From Prochlorococcus marinus str. MIT 9313 (lineage in GTDB: Bacteria > Cyanobacteriota > Cyanobacteriia > PCC-6307 > Cyanobiaceae): DNA of 64,000 nt. The DNA lies in NCBI RefSeq assembly GCF_000011485.1, contig NC_005071.1, positions 1,057,347 through 1,121,346 on the forward strand, given 5' to 3'. Positions 9,333-17,268 of this stretch are shown here, in pieces; within the stretch, counting starts at the first letter, position 1; every line of letters starts with the position of its first letter. A program made the translations under genes and the position numbers. A model generated the notes under the pieces. That model was not told the origin of the DNA. It was given only the letters and a program-made list of their open reading frames with translations, and ran no database searches.

Positions 9333-9428
9333 TCAAGCAGGTTGGAGGGTTCTAAAGAGCAGGGATTCATAAACGGCTATCGCCAACAAGATCAAGACGA
9401 TTCCGCTCACCAATACTTTGCCGTTCAT
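9333..9428 (-). CDS. Tandem small membrane peptide, copy A
   Basis: 31 residues starting MNGKV, then one hydrophobic helix (about 6-20) and a short basic tail. Two related frames follow upstream in the same orientation (9638-9772 and 9811-9906); all share M-N/S-G-K and a hydrophobic core with AVYE or ALCE at the helix end. Copies A and C both end near LQP. Probably a tandem duplication of a small membrane protein. Confidence 0.6.
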   Translation of the reverse strand: MNGKVLVSGIVLILLAIAVYESLLFRTLQPA

Positions 9429-9637
9429 CGATGTCTTAGAGACAGGCACTTCCCTTTCTACTTTCTGCTCAAGTGCTGTGCTAATCGAGTTTTGCAAGAA
9501 CCTGCCACCCTTGCGCTGAGAATGCTGGCCTGGCCATCTCAACCCAATAACTGGGCAAGGCTTTCGCTCTGCACCAATTGAAAATGAGGCAAAGAAGGGC
9601 AGCCCAAAGGATTGCACCGTTTAGGAATCATGCGTGC

Positions 9638-9772
9638 TCAAGTCGGACCAAGGTCCCCATTGGCAAACCTGGCGATCCCTTCCAAGCTGACCCCGCCAAC
9701 CAGCACAAATTCATAAACAGCGATCCCCACAAGGGATAGGACGATGGCCAGAACCACAACTTTGCCGTTCAT
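9638..9772 (-). CDS. Tandem small membrane peptide, copy B
   Basis: 44 residues starting MNGKVVV, a single hydrophobic helix with GIAVYE at its end, then a longer tail (GGVSLEGIARFANGD). Middle member of three tandem homologues. The stretch just upstream of the start (CATCGAT on the plus strand) is also present before copy A. Confidence 0.6.
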   Translation of the reverse strand: MNGKVVVLAIVLSLVGIAVYEFVLVGGVSLEGIARFANGDLGPT

Positions 9773-9810
9773 CGATGCACCACTTGAAAGCATGAAGGAT
9801 TGATCAAAAC

Positions 9811-9906
9811 TCAACCTGGTTGGAGAAATCTGACGATCAAAGGTTCACATAGAGCGACACCAGCCAGTAGCAGGGCGATTGCCAGAAAAAGAGCTTTGCC
9901 ACTCAT
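9811..9906 (-). CDS. Tandem small membrane peptide, copy C
   Basis: 31 residues starting MSGKAL, a helix with GVALCE, and a tail ending LQPG. Its start codon lies at the very edge of the 470-bp direct repeat that is also found before pstS; the repeat copy at 13742 keeps the ATG but not the coding sequence. Confidence 0.6.
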   Translation of the reverse strand: MSGKALFLAIALLLAGVALCEPLIVRFLQPG

Positions 9907-10371
9907 CTATTGCATTGGGGCGTGTCATCCCTTTCTAATTTCACCTGAGGTGCTGTGCAGCATTGATCGATCGGTGCACTCATCAACACTGGGGTGGCGC
10001 AGCGATCCAAAACCCCTTGATGCCTTGTTTACATCGCTCCATGAGCTCCATGGCGTCTTCGATGCAATCGTCAAGCCTCCTTGCCTTGAGCAGCAACAGA
10101 GGCTGATGAGGCCATCAATCAAGCGTGCTGCACGCCTCGAGGCTTCCTTCTAGTGCAACTGATCAACGCCTCCTTTCAACTCGAAGTTCTCAACGCTCTT
10201 CTGATCAACATCGATCTACGGCCTGGCTGAAGAGGCAACAACAGAGCCACTCAACACATCTCCTGACAGGCATCCAAGCGGATCGGCAAGGGACTGACGA
10301 ACCAAGCGCTAGCAACCGATGAGATATATCAAGTTTTCTTGATGGATTGCTAACTTTTCCTCGTTTCACCT
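9903..10371. repeat. 470-bp direct repeat, copy 1
   Basis: Matches 13742-14209 from TCATCTATTGCATTGGGG through CTTTTCCTCGTTTCACCT with scattered mismatches and almost no gaps, roughly nine in ten bases alike by eye. One end lies at the start codon of the small membrane peptide (copy C); the other end holds an ATCAA-N6-TTGAT palindrome and leads into the small gene at 10347. The interior has no intact long gene; a short minus-strand frame containing DDCIEDAMELMERC is open here but interrupted by TAA in copy 2. Confidence 0.85.
10328..10343. promoter_or_regulatory. ArsR-type operator candidate in repeat copy 1
   Basis: ATCAAGTTTTCTTGAT, an ATCAA-N6-TTGAT palindrome of the form described for the cyanobacterial arsenic repressor ArsR. 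It is located immediately before the small rightward gene at 10347. Confidence 0.5.
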
Positions 10372-10529
10372 ACCTGAACGGACTTCGCAGCGTTGTTACT
10401 GCTTCTATCGCTGGTTCACTCTTGGCCGCTGGCGGTTTTTGGGCTGTAGAAGACCTCCTGGCAAACGGAGCAGAGGCAGGCATGATCATTCTCACCAATA
10501 GCTACACCGCAGCCACGAGATGCAACTGA
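10347..10529 (+). CDS. Small hydrophobic protein downstream of an ArsR-like operator
   Basis: 60 codons if the TTG at 10347 is used; the true start may be later because that TTG lies only four bases from the palindrome. The protein has a hydrophobic Ala/Gly-rich segment (VTASIAGSLLAAGGFW) that may be a membrane helix, then an Asp/Glu-containing tail. It is followed at once by a strong terminator. The first bases of the frame lie inside the 470-bp repeat; in the second copy the corresponding position leads into pstS. Function unknown. Confidence 0.45.
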   Translation: MLTFPRFTYLNGLRSVVTASIAGSLLAAGGFWAVEDLLANGAEAGMIILTNSYTAATRCN

Positions 10530-10533
10530 TCAA

Positions 10534-10556
10534 CCGCCCCTCAGGGGGCTTTTTTG
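10534..10556 (+). terminator. Terminator after the small gene at 10347
   Basis: GCCCCTCAGGGGGC hairpin followed by six T. The flanking sequence GATCAACC also resembles the terminator at 11083. Confidence 0.75.
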
Positions 10557-10702
10557 CCCTGATACGCGTAGACCAGCTTCGTCTAGACGTATAAGCCAAG
10601 TAAACCAATGATCATCGAGAAGGATCTTTAAGCCTGAGGGGCTAAGCCCAGGCGAGGCCTGGATAGAACCTGCTGTTCATCTTGAACAAACGTTAATGCT
10701 GG

Positions 10703-11035
10703 TTGTACTTGTATTCATCGATACTCAAGATGGAACCAGCTGTTTTGACAACGGTGGTTTTTTCGCAAGCGATCCAAACCAAACCTCTCACTTATACGTC
10801 GCCTGCGGCACGTGAACGTGAAATTTACTTCTCATCTGCAAGGAATTTGGCCAACGCTCAGTTTCAACTTGCTGATGCTGAGCTGACGCAGAGGTTATGG
10901 CAGGACGTGAGCGATCGCGATCTTGATGTGGATCGGGTGCTCAACTTGATGTATGGATGCTGGTTCCACGACGATGCGGAAGCGATGATCGATGCAGACG
11001 AGGCTTTTCTCCAGAGCGGGCGTGCGGAAACTTGA
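10703..11035 (+). CDS. Hypothetical soluble protein
   Basis: 101 residues from the ATG at 10730 (MEPAVLTTVVF), or 110 from a TTG at 10703. The protein is rich in Ala, Leu and acidic residues, helical in appearance, with DVSDRDLDVDRVLNL and a Cys-Trp-Phe-His patch near the C-terminus. A strong terminator follows 50 bases downstream. No family recognised. Confidence 0.6.
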   Translation: MYLYSSILKMEPAVLTTVVFSQAIQTKPLTYTSPAAREREIYFSSARNLANAQFQLADAELTQRLWQDVSDRDLDVDRVLNLMYGCWFHDDAEAMIDADEAFLQSGRAET

Positions 11036-11084
11036 GGCCATGGTGGACGCCCTATAGAACGCCATGCCAAATCGTTGACGGTCA

Positions 11085-11109
11085 ACCGCCCCTTCGGGGG
11101 CTTTTTTTT
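11085..11109 (+). terminator. Terminator after the gene at 10703
   Basis: GCCCCTTCGGGGGC hairpin followed by a run of eight T. Confidence 0.8.
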
Positions 11110-11131
11110 GCCTTATCCGCACCGGCCGTTT

Positions 11132-11386
11132 TCATCTCGACGGATAGGCCGGATAACCCTCGCCTACAGGCATTACCTGTGAATGCCACCAGCGCCGTTC
11201 TTCTTTTGGCAGCCGGTAGCTGAAGTCTGTTTTGACGTCATGCCATTGATTGCCCGCACGATCAACACCGATGACTGAGTAGCTCGGAGACGTACGTGTG
11301 GCGATGTCTTCGACATAGCGCAGACCAAAACGATTCCAGGAAGGCTCCTTGCCCTTCCAGCAGCTGAGCCAGCCAAAGAATTCGTG
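11132..11386 (-). pseudogene. Remnant of an unidentified gene
   Basis: A minus-strand frame of about 84 codons without a start codon reads like protein: EFFGWLSCW, then WNRFGLRYVEDIATR, ending with EERRWWHSQV and a Gly/Pro-rich tail. It is closed upstream by a TGA at 11389-11387, where the other phase continues, so the gene is probably truncated or frameshifted at its 5' end. Family not recognised. Confidence 0.35.
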
Positions 11387-11389
11387 TCA

Positions 11390-11705
11390 GGTCGGTGTGT
11401 GCCTGAACGCTGAAGCAAAGGTCAATGGAGAGCAGCCTAGATCTGATGGCTGCGGGTAGAGCTGTGTATGGAAGCCTGTTTTTTTGAACACCCAATAAGC
11501 TTGCGATTGCGATTTAAATTCAGATGAGTCTTGTGAATTCAATCAAGAAAAACCTGACCTTTGGTAACGGTAAATACATCTTTGATGGCTCAATATCTTG
11601 AGGCCAAGACATCAACCCTTCCAGGTAGTTTCCCTGTAATTTCTAATACAGCCTTGATGAATCTCTATCTGTATCATTTGAAAGTCATCTATATGGAGCA
11701 AGTTC
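11390..11705. other. Intergenic region before the first hli gene
   Basis: No supported gene. It presumably contains the promoter of the hli gene; no clear motif was identified. Confidence 0.3.
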
Positions 11706-11855
11706 ATGCCCATCAGTGATTTCTTAAAAGAGACCATTAATGATTGCATGACCAATAAGGCAGAATCATTGAATGGCAGGATTGCAATGGTTGGTATGTT
11801 GGCTCTTATGGTTACGTACCTTGCAACGGGAGACATTATCCCAGGTGTTTTTTAG
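11706..11855 (+). CDS. hli: High-light-inducible (Hli) chlorophyll-binding-like protein 1
   Basis: 49 residues. The C-terminal part contains AESLNGRIAMVGMLALMV, the single-helix chlorophyll-binding motif (E..NGR.AM.G) of the Hli/Ohp/ELIP family, and ends TGDIIPGVF, a close match to typical picocyanobacterial Hli proteins. These thylakoid proteins bind chlorophyll and carotenoid and protect photosystems under stress, including high light and nutrient limitation. A second copy lies at 13543. The identification is strong despite the short length. Confidence 0.92.
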   Translation: MPISDFLKETINDCMTNKAESLNGRIAMVGMLALMVTYLATGDIIPGVF

Positions 11856-12385
11856 TCTGGCGATTCTCCAATTGATGGGGAGCGATTAACTGGGAGTCAT
11901 TCTTAGATTAAAACTTATATAAAACTCTAATGAATGGCCTCCCGATTTTCCTTAAATGAATCATTTTCTGATTGATATTTGAAGGTTATTGATCTCTCTT
12001 CTGTAGACCTGTAGTAACATGATTCCCTCAGTTATGCAGTAGAGGCCTCTGTTGAATTTAATCATCTAGCTTGGTCACACAATGCATGTATTTGCCTTCA
12101 TGATGCTCAGACGGCTCAAGCCTTTGCGGGCAATAGTGGTTGCTGTGTCTTGATTCTTTCAAAGGCTTTTATTCTTTCTTATGATCTCATCAGCCATTTC
12201 AAATGGCAGCCTTTAGGGCGTTGATGGTGTTAGATAGCAAGCAGCATCTCCATCTGAAATTTTCAGGAGTAGTTTTTGCATGACAGGGTCAACTAAATTA
12301 AGCTTTGATTCGTTCAAAGTGAATCAATTGATGCAGACAGAAAAGCGCCTTTTGGCCTAAATAGAGTTAGACGAGAAGACTTTCC
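11856..12385. other. Intergenic stretch without recognisable genes
   Basis: AT-rich, with stop codons in all frames. No clear repeats or terminators apart from short T runs. Confidence 0.35.
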
Positions 12386-12697
12386 ATGACTGAAATCTTA
12401 AATTTTGATCTGCGGCAGAAAGCTCTGAAACTCCTCAGCAGAAAAAGAGCTTTGAAAAATGAGCTCAAGCTTTACCTTGTTTTCAATCAATTGCTTATCT
12501 GGGTTTGGGTGTTTACTAAAATTACCTTTTTTTGGCCCATTTGGTCTATTTTGGCTGGAGGTATTTATCTTCTTTCTAAGTCACATAAACTCTCTCGTAT
12601 ACAGAAGCAGCTTATCCATGCAAAAGCGAGGCAGCGTATGGGTGCCTCGACTCTTCTAAAAGACGAACACATTTCGAAACTTGTTGAAGCATCGTGA
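12386..12697 (+). CDS. 2TM-domain-like membrane protein
   Basis: 103 residues. A charged N-terminal helix (about 1-25) is followed by a segment resembling the 2TM domain: K-EL-LYLVFN, a Trp-rich first helix, FFWPIW, and a second helix, then a basic amphipathic C-terminus. Predicted inner- or thylakoid-membrane protein of unknown role. The ATG at 12386 is the natural start. No operon partner except a tiny frame just downstream. Confidence 0.65.
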   Translation: MTEILNFDLRQKALKLLSRKRALKNELKLYLVFNQLLIWVWVFTKITFFWPIWSILAGGIYLLSKSHKLSRIQKQLIHAKARQRMGASTLLKDEHISKLVEAS

Positions 12698-12719
12698 ATC
12701 TTGGCGCTTCATCTTCGTA

Positions 12720-12824
12720 ATGGAGGAGATCGACAGAAACCTTGCAGAAACTATCAAGGCAGCTGAGGGCACGCCCTTTGCGGACCCGAAGAAGATGCTA
12801 CCGAGACCAACAATTTCTAGATAA
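12720..12824 (+). CDS. Possible tiny protein downstream of the 2TM gene
   Basis: 34 codons beginning MEEIDRNLAETIKAAEG, composition coding-like (acidic helix then Pro/Lys-rich tail). It starts 22 bases after the 2TM gene and could share its transcript. No homology known. Confidence 0.35.
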   Translation: MEEIDRNLAETIKAAEGTPFADPKKMLPRPTISR

Positions 12825-13542
12825 TTCTGAGGATAAATCTTGATTCAGTCAGAAGAATATTAGATACGAAAAGATCCCATGATATTTTTTTGCATTATTA
12901 AAGACCGAAACATTGAATATGGATAATAGTAGTTTTATTGATTGGTATTCGAACTAAAAAGCTTGAATATAGATCAAGTGTATTTGAGTAGCCTTGCGAT
13001 TTTATCTAGACAAACAATGCCTCAAGTATCAATATGAAATAGATGTAGGTAATAGCAAGTGTCTGCAATGATGCTCATGATGAAAGGTTGATGTATGAAA
13101 AGGATTTCAATTCATGCTTGCCGCGAGTTTGTCTTATCTTGAATCAGTTGGCAATTTATAAAGTCGACCGTCTTAAACTAAGCCAATTGGTTTAATAGAG
13201 CTTTTATTCCTACATTTACTAGAAAGCAGCTAAGACCTGCTTCATTATTCTTGGCTTGTCTTGCTGCTTCATGGCTGCGTTTGGGCAAGTCAATTGATTG
13301 ACGACCACTTCCTCACTAAAAAGGTAATATCACAATAAATTTTAGTTGCCATAGAAGTCAATGCAAGGATATTTTCAATTGGCCAATAGAACCTATCTTT
13401 TGTAGTTATAAGCACAGGTTTGTTGATTGTAAGTCTTCAAACCATGGCATAGTCAACTTTTGCGGCTGTATTGTGAGGTTTTATACAGCATTCTTTTATA
13501 GTTTTTCTTATCTTTATCAAGTCACATATTTTGAGCAAGACC
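12825..13542. other. 700-bp gene-poor, AT-rich stretch
   Basis: No supported gene or RNA. Short frames only. It may carry regulatory sequence for the second hli gene. Confidence 0.3.
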
Positions 13543-13668
13543 ATGACGATCGCTGATTTCATGAGCAACAAGGCAGAGACTTGGAACGGAAGAGTCGCAA
13601 TGCTTGGCTTTTTAGTGGCCATCGGTACATATGTAGTAACAGGAGAAATTATTCCCGGTATTTTTTAG
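13543..13668 (+). CDS. hli: High-light-inducible (Hli) protein 2
   Basis: 41 residues starting MTIADFMSNKAETWNGRVAM, with the chlorophyll-binding motif E..NGR.AM.G and the ending TGEIIPGIF. A TTG four codons upstream is an alternative start. Shorter at the N-terminus than the copy at 11706 but similar in the helix. It ends 74 bases before the second copy of the 470-bp repeat. Confidence 0.92.
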   Translation: MTIADFMSNKAETWNGRVAMLGFLVAIGTYVVTGEIIPGIF

Positions 13669-13741
13669 TGAACTTATAGGGAGCTTTCTTGAGCTATTTT
13701 TATATTCAAGTGGCTCCCTATTATTTAAACCAAAAGGCTCT

Positions 13742-14209
13742 TCATCTATTGCATTGGGGCGTGTCATCCCTTTCTACTTTCACCTCAAGTGCTGTGCAGC
13801 ATTGATCGAACCCTGCACTCATCACCACTGGGGTGGCGCAGCGCTCCAAAACCCCTTGATGCCTTGTGTGCATCGCTCCATGAGCTCCATGGCGTCTTAG
13901 ATGCAATCGTCAAGCCTCCTTGGCGTGAGCAGCAACAGAGGCTGATGAGGCCAGCAATCAAGCGTGCTGCAGCCTCGTCGCATCCTTCTACTGCAACTAA
14001 TCAACGCCTACTTTCAACTCTCAGTTCTCAACGCTCTTCTGATCAACATCGATCTACGGCCTGGCTGAAGAGGTAACAACAGAGCAACTCAACACATCTC
14101 CTGGTAGGCATCCGAGCGGATCGGCAAGGTACTGACGAACAAAGGGCTAGCAACCGATTAGATATATCAAGATTTCTTGATGGATCGCTAACTTTTCCTC
14201 GTTTCACCT
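13742..14209. repeat. 470-bp direct repeat, copy 2 (upstream of pstS)
   Basis: Homologous to 9903-10371. It ends in CCTCGTTTCACCT 17 bases before the pstS start, so the repeat supplies the pstS promoter region. It includes the palindrome ATCAAGATTTCTTGAT. No intact gene inside: the minus-strand frame seen in copy 1 carries TAA here. Confidence 0.85.
14166..14181. promoter_or_regulatory. ArsR-type operator candidate upstream of pstS
   Basis: ATCAAGATTTCTTGAT, a perfect ATCAA-N6-TTGAT palindrome, 45 bases upstream of the pstS ATG. The same form is found between gap and arsR. It suggests that pstS belongs to an arsenic-responsive regulon; no obvious Pho box was recognised next to it. Confidence 0.55.
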
Positions 14210-14225
14210 CCGCGCTGCTCTAGTT

Positions 14226-15248
14226 ATGGAACGCCTAACAGCGCTAAAGCTCATGATGACCATTCTCAAGAAGGGCTTTCTGCTTTCTTCACTGGTCGCT
14301 CTCGGTGTTGGCATCACGGCTTGCAGCACCTCAGGCACCTCAGGGTCATCCGGCCGTCTCAGTGGAGCTGGTGCCACTTTCCCTGCAAAGATCTATACCC
14401 GTTGGTTCTCTGAGCTGGCCAAGGCTGGGGGGCCGCAGGTCAACTATCAAGCTGTTGGCTCTGGATCTGGTCGTAAAGCCTTCATTGATCAGACCGTGAG
14501 CTTCGCGGCATCGGATGATCCGATGAAGCAAGAAGATATTGACAAGGTTCAGCGTGGCTTGGTGCAAATCCCCATGGTGGGAGGCACCATCGCCTTTGGC
14601 TACAACCGAGACTGCGATCTGAAGTTGACCCAACAGCAAGCGGTTGAAGTTGCTCTTGGCAGCATCACTGATTGGAATCAACTCAATTGCCCTGCAGGCA
14701 AGATCACCTGGGTGCATCGCTCTGATGGCTCTGGCACCACCAAGGCATTTACAAATTCCATGCAGGCCTTTTCTCAACAATGGACCCTGGGAACCGGGAA
14801 ATCAGTGGAATGGCCAACAGGGGTGGGCGCTAAAGGGAATTCAGGTGTTGCTGGTGTGATTACAAATACACCTGGCGCGATCGGTTACGTGAATCAGTCA
14901 TTCATCAAAGGAAAGGTCAAAGCTGCTGCACTTGAAAATCTCTCTGGCGAGTTCCTCAAGCCAACTGTGAATACAGGAGCTGCTGCCCTCAATGGCATCC
15001 AGTTAGACGCCAATCTCGCCGGTACCAATCCAAATCCCACAGCCAAAGGGGCTTATCCGATTGCCACTCTCACCTGGTTGTTGGCATACAAAACTGGTAA
15101 TGGCAGCAACCTTGACGCACTCAAAACAACCTTTGACTACATGTTGAGTGATGAGGCTCAGGCGCAAGCTGATGGTTTGGGCTTTGTCCCCCTTCAGGGT
15201 GAAATTCGCTCCAAGGCTCGAGCAGCAGTTGAAAAGGTCGGCAAATGA
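14226..15248 (+). CDS. pstS: Phosphate ABC transporter substrate-binding protein PstS
   Basis: 340 residues, the usual PstS length. A signal peptide of lipoprotein type ends ITAC near residue 33, so the mature protein is probably lipid-anchored in the periplasm; internal ATGs at codons 10-11 would give a more typical signal and may be the true start. The sequence has the phosphate-binding blocks (GAGATFPAKIYTRWF, GSGSGRKAFI, SDDPM, HRSDGSGTTKAF). It binds phosphate for the PstCAB importer, which is not in this window. It overlaps phoB by four bases. An ArsR-like palindrome lies upstream, and the gene sits in a block with arsJ-gap-arsR, pointing to a role under arsenate/phosphate competition (inference). 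Confidence 0.95.
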   Translation: MERLTALKLMMTILKKGFLLSSLVALGVGITACSTSGTSGSSGRLSGAGATFPAKIYTRWFSELAKAGGPQVNYQAVGSGSGRKAFIDQTVSFAASDDPMKQEDIDKVQRGLVQIPMVGGTIAFGYNRDCDLKLTQQQAVEVALGSITDWNQLNCPAGKITWVHRSDGSGTTKAFTNSMQAFSQQWTLGTGKSVEWPTGVGAKGNSGVAGVITNTPGAIGYVNQSFIKGKVKAAALENLSGEFLKPTVNTGAAALNGIQLDANLAGTNPNPTAKGAYPIATLTWLLAYKTGNGSNLDALKTTFDYMLSDEAQAQADGLGFVPLQGEIRSKARAAVEKVGK

Positions 15249-15982
15249 CTGTTGCACCTCCAAAGGTCATACCTCCTCAGTCATTGAAGGTTTTCCGATT
15301 GCTTGTTGTTGAAGACGATGACGCGATTCGAGAAACTATTGGCGAGGCTTTGTGTGCTGAGGGTTTTGAAACTATATTGTGTGGAGATGGATTCGAAGCT
15401 GTTTCGATCCTTACAAGTCAACCGAGACATAAATTTGATCTAATTATTTTAGATGTGATGCTCCCTGGCATTGGTGGTCTAGATATTTGTCGAAGATTGA
15501 GAGAATTTGATCCTAAAACACGCATATTCATGATCAGTGCTCGAGATAATGAAATCGATCGTGTTTTGGGGCTTGAGGTTGGAGCTGATGATTACCTAGT
15601 TAAACCATTTAGCGTTAGAGAACTTGTTGCACGTTGTCGAGCACAATTACGTCGTTATCAGGAACGATCTGACGATTCAAATGCAAAAATGATTGAATAT
15701 GGGAATTTATGTTTATACATTGAAGAATGTAGAGTCACCAAGGATGGAAAAGATCTAAGCCTTGCTCCAAAGGAGTATAAAATATTAAAGTTATTACTAG
15801 AACACCCAAGACAGGTCCTGAGCCGAGATCAGATTCTTGAGCGAATATGGGGTGATGATTATTTTGGCGATACCAAAACTGTAGACGTACACATTCGGTG
15901 GATAAGAGAAAAGATTGAGCAGGACCCTTCATCCCCTCAGTGCATCCATACTGTGAGAGGATTTGGTTATCGCTTTGGGTAA
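15245..15982 (+). CDS. phoB: Phosphate regulon response regulator PhoB
   Basis: 245 residues, OmpR/PhoB family. The receiver domain has the acidic pair VVEDDD (about 21-26), the phospho-acceptor Asp70 in LDVMLPG, Ser99 and Lys120 in LVKPF. The C-terminal winged-helix domain has LSLAPKEYKILKLLL, VLSRDQILERIWG and TVDVHIRWIREKIE. It would activate phosphate-starvation genes. Its ATG overlaps the pstS stop (ATGA), so it is probably co-expressed with pstS. The partner kinase phoR downstream is broken, so phosphorylation may come from elsewhere. Confidence 0.95.
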   Translation: MTVAPPKVIPPQSLKVFRLLVVEDDDAIRETIGEALCAEGFETILCGDGFEAVSILTSQPRHKFDLIILDVMLPGIGGLDICRRLREFDPKTRIFMISARDNEIDRVLGLEVGADDYLVKPFSVRELVARCRAQLRRYQERSDDSNAKMIEYGNLCLYIEECRVTKDGKDLSLAPKEYKILKLLLEHPRQVLSRDQILERIWGDDYFGDTKTVDVHIRWIREKIEQDPSSPQCIHTVRGFGYRFG

Positions 15983-15984
15983 TA

Positions 15985-17131
15985 TTGATCTTGTATTTTT
16001 CTCTGATTTATCTTAGGATTCTCAATTGGTATCGCCACAAGGCAAAACTTGCCAAGGAAATTACTTAAAGAAAAATACATCTGCAGATCAATAGATTTGA
16101 TAGTATAAAAAGGATTATCCTCAATACTCCTCAGTTATTGGCCTGGATTGACGTTGCCAGTCAAGGGTGGTTAATGCTAACTCCCACATTTGATATTGCT
16201 TATATCAGTATCAAGGCAGAACGTCTATTGCAGATTACTGGAAAAAAGTTTGCCCAAGGCCATTCATTATCTCATATAATCAAATCTACTTTATTAAATG
16301 ATGCGATTCGAGAGGCTCGACAACAACAGCTTCCTGAAAGAGTTGAATTTGATGTTAACAACATACCTGTGGAGGCCTATGTTCATACAGATATAGAAGA
16401 ATGCCTTTTAATTTGGCTTTCAAATCGCCGATCAATGGAGACGCAATAACAACAACAAGAACGTTGGCTGAGTGATGTAGTACATGAGCTTAAAACTCCT
16501 CTAACAGTGTTGATTTTGGTTAGTGATTGTCTAGAGCAGAGAATCCCGGGCAAAGAATCAGTGTTGGTAAATCGTATGCAAAGAGAACTACAAAGTCTTC
16601 AAAAAATGCTTGAAGATCTTTTGAGCTATGAAGGCTTAAGAATATACAGCAAATAGGTATTCAAGTTACATTGCCAATTCTGTAGAAGATCTCCTGGAAA
16701 TTTACAGGAATACCATTCGCCCTATGGCGGAAATACGTAGTATAAGCCTGCTAACATATATTGACGAACCTGGCCTCATACTTGGTGATAAGCAACGACT
16801 ACAAACAGCATTGATTAATTTGCATGATAACGCTCTGCTTTGCTCACCTAAGAATGGCTCTATTGAAGTAGATATCCTTCCAAAGGGGCTTTGGTGGCTT
16901 ATCAAGATCCGTGATCATGGCCCTGGTCTTAGTGAGATTGTCTTAAGCAATATGTTTCAGCGTTTTTATCGAGGAGATATCTCAAGAAAACGAACAAGCC
17001 GAAGTGGCAGTGGTCTTGGATTAGCCATTGTCGAGCAAATTATTATCAGTCATGGCCGAAGCATCAAAGCAGAAAATCACCCTGAAGGAGGAACTAGTAT
17101 CGAACTTTTACTACCTAAAGGCAAATACTAA
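15985..17131 (+). pseudogene. phoR: phoR sensor kinase pseudogene
   Basis: The frame begins with TTG at 15985 or 15991, right after phoB, and encodes a hydrophobic N-terminus (YFSLIYLRILNWYRHKAKL). It is interrupted in frame by TAA at 16066-16068. It resumes in the same frame through a PAS-like region (LLAWIDVASQGWLMLTP), is stopped again by TAA at 16447-16449, and continues into the histidine box VVHELKTPLTV. A one-base frame change between about 16640 and 16660 then leads to the ATPase domain: N box LINLHDNALL, DHGPGL, MFQRFYRGD and GSGLGLAIV, ending at 17131. Two in-frame stops and one frameshift make a functional PhoR very unlikely. Each part is otherwise well conserved, suggesting recent decay. 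Confidence 0.93.
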
Positions 17132-17202
17132 GAAATAATCGAAAAATAAAAAAAATACTCGTAGCCAAGATGCATTGAGAATATGCTATTTGAAAATAAA
17201 AA

Positions 17203-17228
17203 AATGCCCTCCGTTTAAGGAGGGCATT
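17203..17228. terminator. Bidirectional terminator between phoR and the porin gene
   Basis: AATGCCCTCC and GGAGGGCATT form a perfect 10-bp stem around a GTTTAA loop, preceded by A-rich and followed by T-containing sequence, serving both convergent genes. Confidence 0.8.
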
Positions 17229-17268
17229 GAATTTAATCCGTGAGAGTTTGGCTTTTTAAGCCTATTAG

